From Sinomonas susongensis (GTDB lineage: Bacteria > Actinomycetota > Actinomycetes > Actinomycetales > Micrococcaceae), in NCBI RefSeq assembly GCF_005877005.1, contig NZ_SSNH01000002.1, positions 124,001-188,000 on the forward strand: a stretch of 64,000 nucleotides of DNA, read 5' to 3'. The position numbers and the translations under genes are program-made. Every line of letters starts with the position of its first letter. The stretch's first letter is position 1. The notes under the pieces were generated by a model that was not told the origin of the DNA, searched no databases, and saw nothing but the letters and a program-made list of their open reading frames with translations. Positions 55,123 through 62,843 of this stretch are shown piece after piece.

Positions 55123-56435
55123 GACGAGAGGCTGCCGCCCAGCACCGTGTCCTCGGGTCGCACGCGTTCCGAGGCCTGCGGGCCACTGAGCATCTCTTCC
55201 ACGTGCCGCTCGACCACGCCGACCCGGAGGGCGAGCACATCGAGGTCTTCGCCCGCGAGTACGCTTCGGCGGCCCATCCTGTGGAGTCGATCGACCGTCT
55301 CCCGTGGCTCGTATTCCTCCAGGGCGGTCCCGGGGGGCGCGGGGTCCGGGTCACGTCCCTCTCCGGGTGGATGAAGGAGGCGGCGAAGGACTTCCGCATC
55401 CTCATGCTGGACCAGCGTGGGACCGGGCTCTCGAGCCCGGCGGACCGCCTCAGCCTCCCGCTACGGGGCAAGCCCAGGGACCAGGTCGAATACCTCGCCC
55501 ATTTCCGCGCGGACTCGATTGTCCTCGACTGCGAGTCGATCCGGCGCGCTCTCGGTTCAGCGCCGTGGACCGTCTATGGCCAGAGCTACGGCGGCTTCTG
55601 CACGCTCACCTACCTGTCCATCGCTCCACAGGGAGTCAGGCAGGCCCTCATCACGGGCGGCCTGGCGCCGCTCGAGGGGCCGGCCGACCGGGTCTACCGT
55701 GCGACGTACGCTCGGCTCGCGGCCCGCAACAGCGAGTATTTCTCGTGGTATCCCGAGGACCGTGGGCATCTGGCAGAGATCGCACACCACGTCCGCAGGG
55801 TGTGCGAGCGGCTTCCCGACGGGAGCCGGCTCACTCCCGAGCGCCTCCAGCTCGTCGGCAGCTTCCTCGGCGGGAACACGCGCGTCGATTCGCTGCACTA
55901 CCTCCTCGAGGACGCGTTCACGCGCTCGGTGGAGGGGAGGCGCCTCTCCGATGCCTTCCTCCATCAGGTGCACTCCGCCGTCACCCGCGCGCCGAACCCG
56001 CTCTACGCCGTCATGCACGAGTCGATCTACGCCCAGGCCCAGTCCACCGACTGGGCCGCGTGGCGCCTCCTCGCGGAGTACCCGGAGTTCCGCGCCGACG
56101 CCGAGGAGCCACTCCTGCTCGGGGAGATGGTCTGCCCGTGGCTCTTCGAGCAGGATCCGGCGCTGACGCCGCTCGCCGAGACAGCCGCCCTCCTCGCCGA
56201 GAAGGCCGACTGGGGCATGCTCTACGACCCGCCCCGGCTCGCCGAGAACGAGGTCCCCGTCGCCGCGGCCGTCTACCGCGACGACATCTACGTGGACCGG
56301 ACGCTGTCGCTCGAGACCGCGGCCAGCATCCGAGGGCTCAAGGTGTGGGAGACAGCGGACTTCCACCACGATGGGATCTCGGACGACGGCGAGGGCATCT
56401 TCGCGCGTCTCCTCGGCCTCGTCCGCGAAGACTGA
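55119..56435 (+). CDS. proline iminopeptidase family alpha/beta hydrolase (S33)
   Basis: A 438-residue hydrolase that probably removes N-terminal proline from peptides. It has the oxyanion motif LQGGPGGRG, LDQRGTGLSS, and the nucleophile elbow YGQSYGGFCTL. The general-base His is probably in ADFHHDGISDDG near the end. This longer S33 form is common in actinobacteria. GTG at 55119 is coupled to the acetyltransferase. It ends 30 bases from the convergent uvrB stop. Confidence 0.87.
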   Translation: MRREAAAQHRVLGSHAFRGLRATEHLFHVPLDHADPEGEHIEVFAREYASAAHPVESIDRLPWLVFLQGGPGGRGVRVTSLSGWMKEAAKDFRILMLDQRGTGLSSPADRLSLPLRGKPRDQVEYLAHFRADSIVLDCESIRRALGSAPWTVYGQSYGGFCTLTYLSIAPQGVRQALITGGLAPLEGPADRVYRATYARLAARNSEYFSWYPEDRGHLAEIAHHVRRVCERLPDGSRLTPERLQLVGSFLGGNTRVDSLHYLLEDAFTRSVEGRRLSDAFLHQVHSAVTRAPNPLYAVMHESIYAQAQSTDWAAWRLLAEYPEFRADAEEPLLLGEMVCPWLFEQDPALTPLAETAALLAEKADWGMLYDPPRLAENEVPVAAAVYRDDIYVDRTLSLETAASIRGLKVWETADFHHDGISDDGEGIFARLLGLVRED

Positions 56436-56465
56436 CGACGGGGCTCGCCTCAGGCCGGCACGGGG

Positions 56466-58574
56466 TCACGCGTGCCCGGCGGCCTGCATCTGCCGGAGCT
56501 CCTTCTTGAGGTCGCCCACCTCGTCGCGAAGCCGCGCGGCGAGCTCGAATTGGAGCTCCGCCGCCGCCCCGTGCATCTGCTCCGTGAGCTGCTCGATGAG
56601 TCCCACGAGATCCTCCGCGGGCGCAGCAGCGACCCGGTCGCGCCGCAGTTCGGCCTCCGCCTTCTCCGGACCGGCCGCCGCCCCCTTGCGCCTGCCGCCC
56701 TTCCCGGCGCGTTGGCTCTCGAGCAGGGCGCGAGTGTCCTGATCCTCGCGGAGGAGCTGGTCCGTGATGTCCGCGATCCGCTTGCGCAGAGGCTGGGGAT
56801 CAATCCCGTGCTCGCGGTTGAACGCGAGCTGGATCTCCCGGCGGCGGTTCGTCTCGTCGATCGCCTGCGCCATCGAATCCGTGATCTTGTCCGCGTACAT
56901 GTGGACCTGGCCGGACACATTCCGGGCCGCACGACCGATCGTCTGGATGAGCGACGTCGACGACCGCAGGAAGCCCTCCTTGTCCGCGTCGAGGATGCTC
57001 ACGAGCGAGACCTCGGGGAGGTCGAGGCCCTCCCTGAGGAGGTTGATGCCCACGAGGACGTCGAAGACACCCAGCCTGAGCTCGCGGAGCAGTTCGACGC
57101 GGCGCAGCGTGTCGACATCGGAGTGCAGGTACTGGACCTTCACCCCATGGCCCATGAGGTAGTCCGTGAGGTCCTCGGCCATGCGCTTCGTGAGGGTCGT
57201 GACCAGGACGCGCTCGTTCCGCTCGACGCGGTCGCGGATCTCGCCCAGGAGATCGTCGATCTGGCCCTTGGTGGGCTTGACCACGACCTCCGGGTCGACG
57301 AGGCCGGTCGGGCGGATGATCTGCTGCACGACGCCGTCGGACTTGCCGAGCTCGTACTTTCCGGGAGTCGCAGAGAGGTAGATCGTCTGGCCGATCCGCT
57401 CGAGGAACTCGTCCCACTTGAGCGGGCGGTTGTCCATCGCGGAGGGCAGCCGGAAGCCGTGGTCCACGAGCGTGCGCTTCCTCGACATGTCGCCTTCGTA
57501 CATCGAGCCGATCTGGGGCACGGTGACGTGCGACTCGTCGATGACGAGCAGGAAGTCATCGGGGAAGTAGTCCAGGAGGCAGTGCGGGGCCGAGCCCGCC
57601 TCGCGTCCGTCGATGTGGCGCGAGTAGTTCTCGATGCCGGAGCAGAACCCCATCTGCTGCATCATCTCGAGGTCGTACGTCGTCCGCATGCGGAGGCGCT
57701 GTGCCTCGACCAGCTTGTTCTGGGACTCGAGCGTCTTGAGCCGCTCGGCGAGCTCGTCCTCGATGGCAGCGATGGCACGGTTCATCCGCTCGGGGCCGGC
57801 GACGTAGTGCGAGGCCGGGAAGACGTACATCTCCTGTTCCTCGCGGATCACCTCGCCGGTTACCGGGTGCAGCGTATGGATGCTCTCGACCTCGTCCCCG
57901 AAGAACTCGACGCGCAGCGCGAGCTCCTCGTACATCGGGATGATCTCGACCGTGTCCCCTCGGACCCGGAACGTCCCGCGGTGGAAGTCGATGTCGTTGC
58001 GCACGTACTGCATCGACACGAACTTCCTCAGGAGGGTGTCGCGATCGAGCTCCATGCCCTTCTGCAGGGTCACCATCCCGGCGACGTACTCTTCCGGGGT
58101 GCCGAGGCCGTAGATGCAGGAGACGGTCGCGACGACGATGACGTCCCGCCGGGTCAGCAGCGAGTTCGTGGCCGAGTGGCGGAGCCGCTCGACCTCCTCG
58201 TTGATCGAGGAGTCCTTCTCGATATAGGTGTCCGTCTGCGGAACGTACGCCTCAGGCTGGTAGTAGTCGTAGTAGGAGACGAAGTACTCGACCGCGTTGT
58301 TGGGCAGGAGCTCGCGGAACTCGTTGGCGAGCTGCGCGGCAAGGGTCTTGTTCTGCACCATCACGAGCGTCGGACGCTGGAGCTTCTCGACGACCCATGC
58401 GGTCGTCGCGCTCTTGCCCGTACCCGTCGCGCCGAGCAGCACGACGTCCTTCTCGCCGTTCTGGATCCGCTCCGTGATCTCCGCGATGGCCGTCGGCTGG
58501 TCGCCGGCCGGCTGATAGTCGCTGACGACCTCGAAAGGGGCGACGACGCGGTTGATCTCCTGGGCAAGGCTCAT
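56466..58574 (-). CDS. uvrB: excinuclease ABC subunit B
   Basis: A 702-residue helicase-like damage verifier. Walker [12 protein letters not shown] (48-58), the beta-hairpin region [27 protein letters not shown], helicase motif [20 protein letters not shown] and QTIGRAARN are present. The C-terminal UVR motif ([27 protein letters not shown]), shown here only by its ends LIEQLTEQM and AARLRDE, binds UvrC. ATG at 58574 is six bases after TAGATT. It follows coaE and rpsA on the same strand, as in many actinobacteria. Confidence 0.96.
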   Translation of the reverse strand: MSLAQEINRVVAPFEVVSDYQPAGDQPTAIAEITERIQNGEKDVVLLGATGTGKSATTAWVVEKLQRPTLVMVQNKTLAAQLANEFRELLPNNAVEYFVSYYDYYQPEAYVPQTDTYIEKDSSINEEVERLRHSATNSLLTRRDVIVVATVSCIYGLGTPEEYVAGMVTLQKGMELDRDTLLRKFVSMQYVRNDIDFHRGTFRVRGDTVEIIPMYEELALRVEFFGDEVESIHTLHPVTGEVIREEQEMYVFPASHYVAGPERMNRAIAAIEDELAERLKTLESQNKLVEAQRLRMRTTYDLEMMQQMGFCSGIENYSRHIDGREAGSAPHCLLDYFPDDFLLVIDESHVTVPQIGSMYEGDMSRKRTLVDHGFRLPSAMDNRPLKWDEFLERIGQTIYLSATPGKYELGKSDGVVQQIIRPTGLVDPEVVVKPTKGQIDDLLGEIRDRVERNERVLVTTLTKRMAEDLTDYLMGHGVKVQYLHSDVDTLRRVELLRELRLGVFDVLVGINLLREGLDLPEVSLVSILDADKEGFLRSSTSLIQTIGRAARNVSGQVHMYADKITDSMAQAIDETNRRREIQLAFNREHGIDPQPLRKRIADITDQLLREDQDTRALLESQRAGKGGRRKGAAAGPEKAEAELRRDRVAAAPAEDLVGLIEQLTEQMHGAAAELQFELAARLRDEVGDLKKELRQMQAAGHA

Positions 58575-58580
58575 GCATCA

Positions 58581-58615
58581 AATCTACGCCGGGCTGCGGA
58601 CAGGGCATGTCCGCA
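58581..58615 (-). promoter_or_regulatory. uvrB leaderless promoter with upstream dyad
   Basis: TAGATT (58581-58586), six bases, ATG at 58574. Upstream, TGCGGACA (58595-58602) and TGTCCGCA (58608-58615) form a perfect inverted repeat around five bases, in the -20 to -40 area. It does not match the LexA box. Confidence 0.5.
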
Positions 58616-58618
58616 TTC

Positions 58619-58650
58619 GCCGCGAGCGGACTCCCCCTCGCGCTCGCGGC
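58619..58650 (-). terminator. hairpin after coaE
   Basis: GCCGCGAGCG (58619-58628) pairs with CGCTCGCGGC (58641-58650) around 12 bases. It starts 16 bases after the coaE stop and lies before the uvrB promoter. No T-run. Confidence 0.5.
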
Positions 58651-58665
58651 TTCCGGCGAGGCGGC

Positions 58666-59286
58666 TCAGCGAGCCGAGACCGTATCGGTCCCGGCTGCCG
58701 GGAGCAGTTCCTCGCGCCAGAGCCGGTCGACGGCGTCGCGCAGCTCCCGAAGGCTGCCGCTGTTCTCGATCACATAGTCGGCCGCCTCGAGGCGCTCCTC
58801 CCGCGAGGCCTGGGCTGCCATGCGGGCGCGCGACTGCTCCTCGGTGAGCCCGTTGCGCTCCCCCAACCGGCGGATCCGGAGGTCGTCCGGTGCATCGACC
58901 ACCACGACGGCGTCGAAATTGGCGGCCTGTCCGGTCTCCACGAGCAGCGGGATGTCCTGGACCACGACGGCGTCCGCGGGCGCTTGGGCGACGATCGCCG
59001 CAGCGCGGGCACGGACGCGTGGGTGGACGATCGAGTTCAGGAGTTCACGTCGCGAGGGGTCCGCGAAGACGAGGGCACCGAGTGCTGCCCGGTCCAGCGC
59101 GCCGTCGGCCGTGAGGATCTCCGGGCCGAAGGCCTCCGCGATCTCCGCGAGGCCGTCAGTGCCAGGCTCGACCACCTCACGCGCGATGAGGTCGGCGTCG
59201 ACCAGGACCGCACCCAGCTCGACGAGGCGCCGCGCGACCTCCGACTTCCCCGAGGCGATCCCGCCCGTCAATCCGACTCTCAGCAC
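58666..59286 (-). CDS. coaE: dephospho-CoA kinase
   Basis: A 206-residue kinase for the last step of coenzyme A synthesis. P-loop GGIASGKS (8-15), DADLIAREVVEPG, the lid region with NGLTEEQSRARMAAQ and ADYVIENSGSLRELRDAVD are all typical. GTG at 59286 has TAGGCT six bases upstream. It lies between rpsA and uvrB, with a YigZ-family gene inserted on the opposite strand. Confidence 0.94.
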   Translation of the reverse strand: MLRVGLTGGIASGKSEVARRLVELGAVLVDADLIAREVVEPGTDGLAEIAEAFGPEILTADGALDRAALGALVFADPSRRELLNSIVHPRVRARAAAIVAQAPADAVVVQDIPLLVETGQAANFDAVVVVDAPDDLRIRRLGERNGLTEEQSRARMAAQASREERLEAADYVIENSGSLRELRDAVDRLWREELLPAAGTDTVSAR

Positions 59287-59292
59287 CCGACC

Positions 59293-59298
59293 AGCCTA
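59293..59298 (-). promoter_or_regulatory. leaderless promoter of coaE
   Basis: TAGGCT, six bases (GGTCGG), GTG at 59286; no ribosome site. Confidence 0.55.
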
Positions 59299-59382
59299 TC
59301 CGCACCCCCGCGAGGACCACTGCAGGCGGAGCGCCTGGGACGCCGTCGAAGAATGGCGACACCGTCGAACATCGGCGGCCTC

Positions 59383-59388
59383 TAAACT
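59383..59388 (+). promoter_or_regulatory. leaderless promoter of the YigZ-family gene
   Basis: TAAACT, six bases (TGTGCG), GTG at 59395; no ribosome site. Confidence 0.55.
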
Positions 59389-59394
59389 TGTGCG

Positions 59395-60072
59395 GTGACC
59401 TCGACCGGGAGCCGTGCCCTTCGCTACAGCACGGTCGACGGCGAGCATCGCCACGAGCTCGAGGTCAAGCGCTCCCGTTTCATCACGGTCCTGCGGCGAG
59501 CCGAGACCGAGGAGGAAGCACGGTCGCTCGTCGCACAGCTGCGCCGCGAGTTCCACGACGCAAGGCACCATTGCAGCGCGTTCGTCCTCGGACCCGACCG
59601 GACCACCCAGCGCAGCAACGACGACGGGGAGCCGTCCGGGACCGCGGGGGTGCCGATGCTCGACGCCCTCCTCAAGGGCAGCGCGGTCGACGGCGAAGCC
59701 GACCTGAGCGACACCGTCGCCGTCGTCGTGCGGTACTTCGGGGGGATCCTGCTCGGCGCGGGCGGGCTCGTCCGCGCCTACTCCGAGTCGGTATCGCGGG
59801 CTCTGGCCTCCGCGCCGCTCGTGCAGCGCCAGCGGCTGCGGCTCCTGTCCGTAGAGGCCGCGCACGGCGCGGCAGGGCGCCTCGAGAACGACCTCCGGGC
59901 CTCCGGCGTCGCAGTCCTCGGAACGGAGTACGGCCCCTCCGCAGCGACGCTCCGCCTTGCCGTCGAGGATGACGACGTCGCGGCCACAGCCTTCTCGGAA
60001 CGGCTCGCGACCCTCACGGGCGGGAACTCCACCGCCGTAGACCTCGGGACTTCTTGGGTGGACCTCCGCTAG
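59395..60072 (+). CDS. YigZ/IMPACT family protein
   Basis: A 225-residue protein of the UPF0029/IMPACT family, whose exact role in bacteria is unsettled (translation-linked in eukaryotes). The N-terminal domain has RHHCSAFVLG, SNDDGEPSGTAGVPMLDAL and VVRYFGGILLGAGGLVRAYSE (about 54-130). The C-terminal DUF1949-like ferredoxin fold follows. GTG at 59395 is leaderless. It is convergent with rpsA across a strong terminator. Confidence 0.88.
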   Translation: MTSTGSRALRYSTVDGEHRHELEVKRSRFITVLRRAETEEEARSLVAQLRREFHDARHHCSAFVLGPDRTTQRSNDDGEPSGTAGVPMLDALLKGSAVDGEADLSDTVAVVVRYFGGILLGAGGLVRAYSESVSRALASAPLVQRQRLRLLSVEAAHGAAGRLENDLRASGVAVLGTEYGPSAATLRLAVEDDDVAATAFSERLATLTGGNSTAVDLGTSWVDLR

Positions 60073-60150
60073 CTGCTTCCGGCCAGCCAGGGTCGGAGGG
60101 CCGAGCGCTCCCGGGCGGGGCGGTCGGGCCCTGAGGCGGGCGTGGATACG

Positions 60151-60188
60151 CGAAGGGCGGGCCCTGCCTGCGCAGGGCCCGCCCTTCG
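60151..60188. terminator. bidirectional terminator between the YigZ-family gene and rpsA
   Basis: CGAAGGGCGGGCCCTGC (60151-60167), loop CTGC, perfect 17-base partner (60172-60188), between convergent stops at 60072 and 60228. Confidence 0.88.
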
Positions 60189-60227
60189 TGCGGAGCCTTC
60201 CGGACGGCTGTAGTCAGCCGCGGCGGA

Positions 60228-61691
60228 TCAGTTGCCCGTCAGCTTCTCGCGGAGCGCGGCGAGAGCCTCGTCCGAGGCGAGCGTGCCGCTCTCGGGGGCC
60301 GGGGCCTCCGAGGAGTAGCTCGTCGGGACGGACTCGCGGCCCGATGCCGCAGCCGCGTCGTCGGCGAGGTGCTGTGCAACCTGCTTCTTGTGCGCCTCCC
60401 AGCGCGTCTGGGCGTCAGCGTACTGCTGCTCCCATGCGGCGCGCTGTGACTCGTAGCCCTCGAGCCACTCGTTCGACTCCGGGTCGAAGCCCTCGGGGTA
60501 CTTGTAGTTGCCCTCTTCGTCGTACTCGGCGGCCATGCCGTAGAGCGCCGGGTCGAACTCGGTCGAGTCCGGGTCCACGCCCTCGTTGGCCTGCTTGAGC
60601 GACAGCGAGATGCGGCGACGCTCGAGGTCGATGTCGATGACCTTGACGAAGATCTCGTCGCCCACCGAGACGACCTGCTCGGCGAGGTCGACGTGACGCT
60701 CGGCAAGCTCGGAGATGTGGACGAGGCCCTCGATGCCGTCCTCGACGCGGACGAACGCGCCGAACGGAACGAGCTTCGTGACCTTGCCGGGAACGACCTG
60801 GCCGAGCGCGTGGGTCCGCGCGAAGGTCTGCCACGGGTCTTCCTGGGTCGCCTTGAGCGAGAGCGAGACGCGCTCGCGCTCGAGGTCCACCTCGAGAACC
60901 TCGACGGTGACCTCCTGGCCGACCTCGACGACCTCGGACGGGTGGTCGATGTGCTTCCAGGAGAGCTCGGAGACGTGGACGAGGCCGTCGACGCCGCCGA
61001 GGTCCACGAACGCACCGAAGTTGACGATCGAGGAGACGACGCCCGTGCGGACCTGGCCCTTCTCGAGCTTGTTGAGGAACGTCGAGCGGACCTCGGACTG
61101 GGTCTGCTCGAGCCACGCACGGCGGGACAGGACCACATTGTTGCGGTTCTTGTCGAGCTCGATGATCTTCGCCTCGAGCTTCTGGCCGATGTACGGCGCA
61201 AGGTCCCGCACGCGGCGCATCTCGACGAGCGAGGCCGGGAGGAAGCCACGGAGACCGATGTCGAGGATGAGGCCACCCTTGACCACCTCGATGACGGTGC
61301 CGGTGACGACGCCGTCCTCTTCCTTGATCTTCTCGATGTCGCCCCAAGCGCGCTCGTACTGCGCGCGCTTCTTCGACAGGATCAGACGGCCTTCCTTGTC
61401 CTCCTTCGTGAGGACGAGGGCCTCCACCTGATCGCCGACCGCCACGACCTCACCGGGGTCGACGTCGTGCTTGATGGAAAGCTCACGGGAGGGGATGACG
61501 CCCTCGGTCTTGTACCCGATGTCGAGGAGGACCTCGTCGCGGTCGACCTTGACGACAGTGCCCTCGACGAGGTCGCCGTCGTTGAAGTACTTGATGGTGG
61601 CGTCGACGGCGGCAAGGAAGTCATCGGCAGAGCCAATGTCGTTGATAGCGACCTGCGGGGTGCCGGACTTCTCGGTGGAGGTGATGGTCAT
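60228..61691 (-). CDS. rpsA: 30S ribosomal protein S1
   Basis: A 487-residue protein with four S1 RNA-binding repeats, at about 36-105, 122-187, 208-276 and 293-362. Examples are VEGTVVKVDRDEVLLDIGYK and VRTGVVSSIVNFGAFVDLGG. The acidic, low-complexity C-terminus replaces the last two repeats of the enterobacterial protein, as is normal for actinobacteria. It promotes mRNA binding to the ribosome. ATG at 61691 has GGAG ten bases upstream. The leader, about 110 bases long, folds over that site. It is likely autoregulated. Confidence 0.95.
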   Translation of the reverse strand: MTITSTEKSGTPQVAINDIGSADDFLAAVDATIKYFNDGDLVEGTVVKVDRDEVLLDIGYKTEGVIPSRELSIKHDVDPGEVVAVGDQVEALVLTKEDKEGRLILSKKRAQYERAWGDIEKIKEEDGVVTGTVIEVVKGGLILDIGLRGFLPASLVEMRRVRDLAPYIGQKLEAKIIELDKNRNNVVLSRRAWLEQTQSEVRSTFLNKLEKGQVRTGVVSSIVNFGAFVDLGGVDGLVHVSELSWKHIDHPSEVVEVGQEVTVEVLEVDLERERVSLSLKATQEDPWQTFARTHALGQVVPGKVTKLVPFGAFVRVEDGIEGLVHISELAERHVDLAEQVVSVGDEIFVKVIDIDLERRRISLSLKQANEGVDPDSTEFDPALYGMAAEYDEEGNYKYPEGFDPESNEWLEGYESQRAAWEQQYADAQTRWEAHKKQVAQHLADDAAAASGRESVPTSYSSEAPAPESGTLASDEALAALREKLTGN

Positions 61692-61700
61692 GTAGTAGGG

Positions 61701-61814
61701 GCTCCGATGTGGATCGTTAGTCGGTCAGGCAGTCGGTCCCGTGCCATGGGGCATCGGAGCGACATCCTGAAATTTGGATTGGAACAGCAGCGCACTACGC
61801 GCCCGTCCAGTTTA
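61701..61814 (-). promoter_or_regulatory. rpsA promoter and leader hairpin covering the Shine-Dalgarno
   Basis: TAAACT at 61809-61814 (minus) is the likely -10 box. In the leader, GCTCCGATG (61752-61760) can pair with CATCGGAGC (61701-61709), nine perfect base pairs around 42 bases. The 3' arm contains the GGAG ribosome site (61702-61705) of rpsA. Pairing would block initiation, a usual way for a ribosomal protein to limit its own synthesis. Confidence 0.5.
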
Positions 61815-61869
61815 GTGGGCAGCCGCAAGCCGGGTCAAAGCGAGGCGAAGCTGTGGGAGCAACATTTCG

Positions 61870-62814
61870 CTACGCAGGGCTGCCGGGCACGGCCAGCCCG
61901 GACTGGGACAGCGTAGTGAACCGGATTCCGCGGTCGAGAAGCGCCGGGAGGCCGGTCGCATATCCGGGCGCGGTGCCGGATCCCGGCTGGTTCATGTGGC
62001 TGATGACGATGTCGCCGGGCCCCACGGTCCGAAGCTGCGCGGCCACCTGCCACGCGGGGAAGGTCGCTCCGGCGTCGGCGTTCACCGAGAAGTTGACGGG
62101 CACCAGTCCGGCGGCGGAGGTTGCGGCCGCCGTGATGTCGTCGTAGTAGGCCGTGCCCGGGCGGAACCACGGAACGGGCGCGCCCGCCAGGGCGGACACG
62201 CGGTCCTCGTTGCCCAGCACCTCGTCGAGGGCGGCAGCAAGCGACCTCGTGCCCGGGATTCCGTAGGCGCTCTGCCCCGACACCGAGAGCGGGACGTGGG
62301 CCGTCCCATGGTTGCCGATCTCGAACAGCGGGTCTCCGGCGAGCTCCGCGCTGAGCGACGGGTTGGCCTGGATCCAGCGGGCGTTGAGGAAGAGCGTCGC
62401 GGGCACCTTGTACCGCCGCAGCGTCTGGATGAGGGTGGAGTCGTACCGCGAGCCGCCGGGCCCTCCGCACGCGTCGAACGTGAGCGCAACCGCCGTCGTC
62501 GCCGTCTGCGTCACGACGCCCTTGACAGCGAGCCCCCATTGCCTCGGAGTCTGCCCCCGGAACCGGTCCTCGATCGCCAGCCGTTCGGCGGCGCTGAGCA
62601 CGTGGGGCCGCAGCGGCGTCGGCGTGGGCGTGGCGGACGGCGTGACCGGCGCAGGCGGAGGCGTCGAGGGTGCGGGAGTCCCGATGGCGGGCTGGGCGAT
62701 CGTCGTCTGGGCGACTTGGGTCGCCCCGCACGCGGTCAGGAGCGCGCCGAGCGAGGCCGAGCCCAGAGTGGTCAGCAGAGTGCGCCGCGAGGCATGCGGC
62801 ATCAAGGAGGGCAT
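61870..62814 (-). CDS. Tat lipoprotein of the polysaccharide deacetylase (NodB-like) family
   Basis: A 314-residue exported protein. The signal has twin Arg10-Arg11, a hydrophobic stretch and the lipobox LLTAC (Cys29), so it should be Tat-exported and lipid-anchored. A Pro/Thr-rich linker (about 43-69) leads to a NodB-type domain. Motif 1 is LTFDACGG, with only one Asp (Asp114) instead of the usual pair; motif 2 is NHGTAH (His169, His173). The metal site may thus be changed. ATG at 62814 has GGAG upstream. It lies 29 bases after the Eis-like gene. Confidence 0.83.
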   Translation of the reverse strand: MPSLMPHASRRTLLTTLGSASLGALLTACGATQVAQTTIAQPAIGTPAPSTPPPAPVTPSATPTPTPLRPHVLSAAERLAIEDRFRGQTPRQWGLAVKGVVTQTATTAVALTFDACGGPGGSRYDSTLIQTLRRYKVPATLFLNARWIQANPSLSAELAGDPLFEIGNHGTAHVPLSVSGQSAYGIPGTRSLAAALDEVLGNEDRVSALAGAPVPWFRPGTAYYDDITAAATSAAGLVPVNFSVNADAGATFPAWQVAAQLRTVGPGDIVISHMNQPGSGTAPGYATGLPALLDRGIRFTTLSQSGLAVPGSPA

Positions 62815-62843
62815 GGGCGCTCCAAGGTCGGTGAGCAGGCCGC

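Noticed and set aside
56472-58847. A 791-codon plus-strand frame over uvrB
   Set aside because: Antisense shadow of uvrB with no motif.
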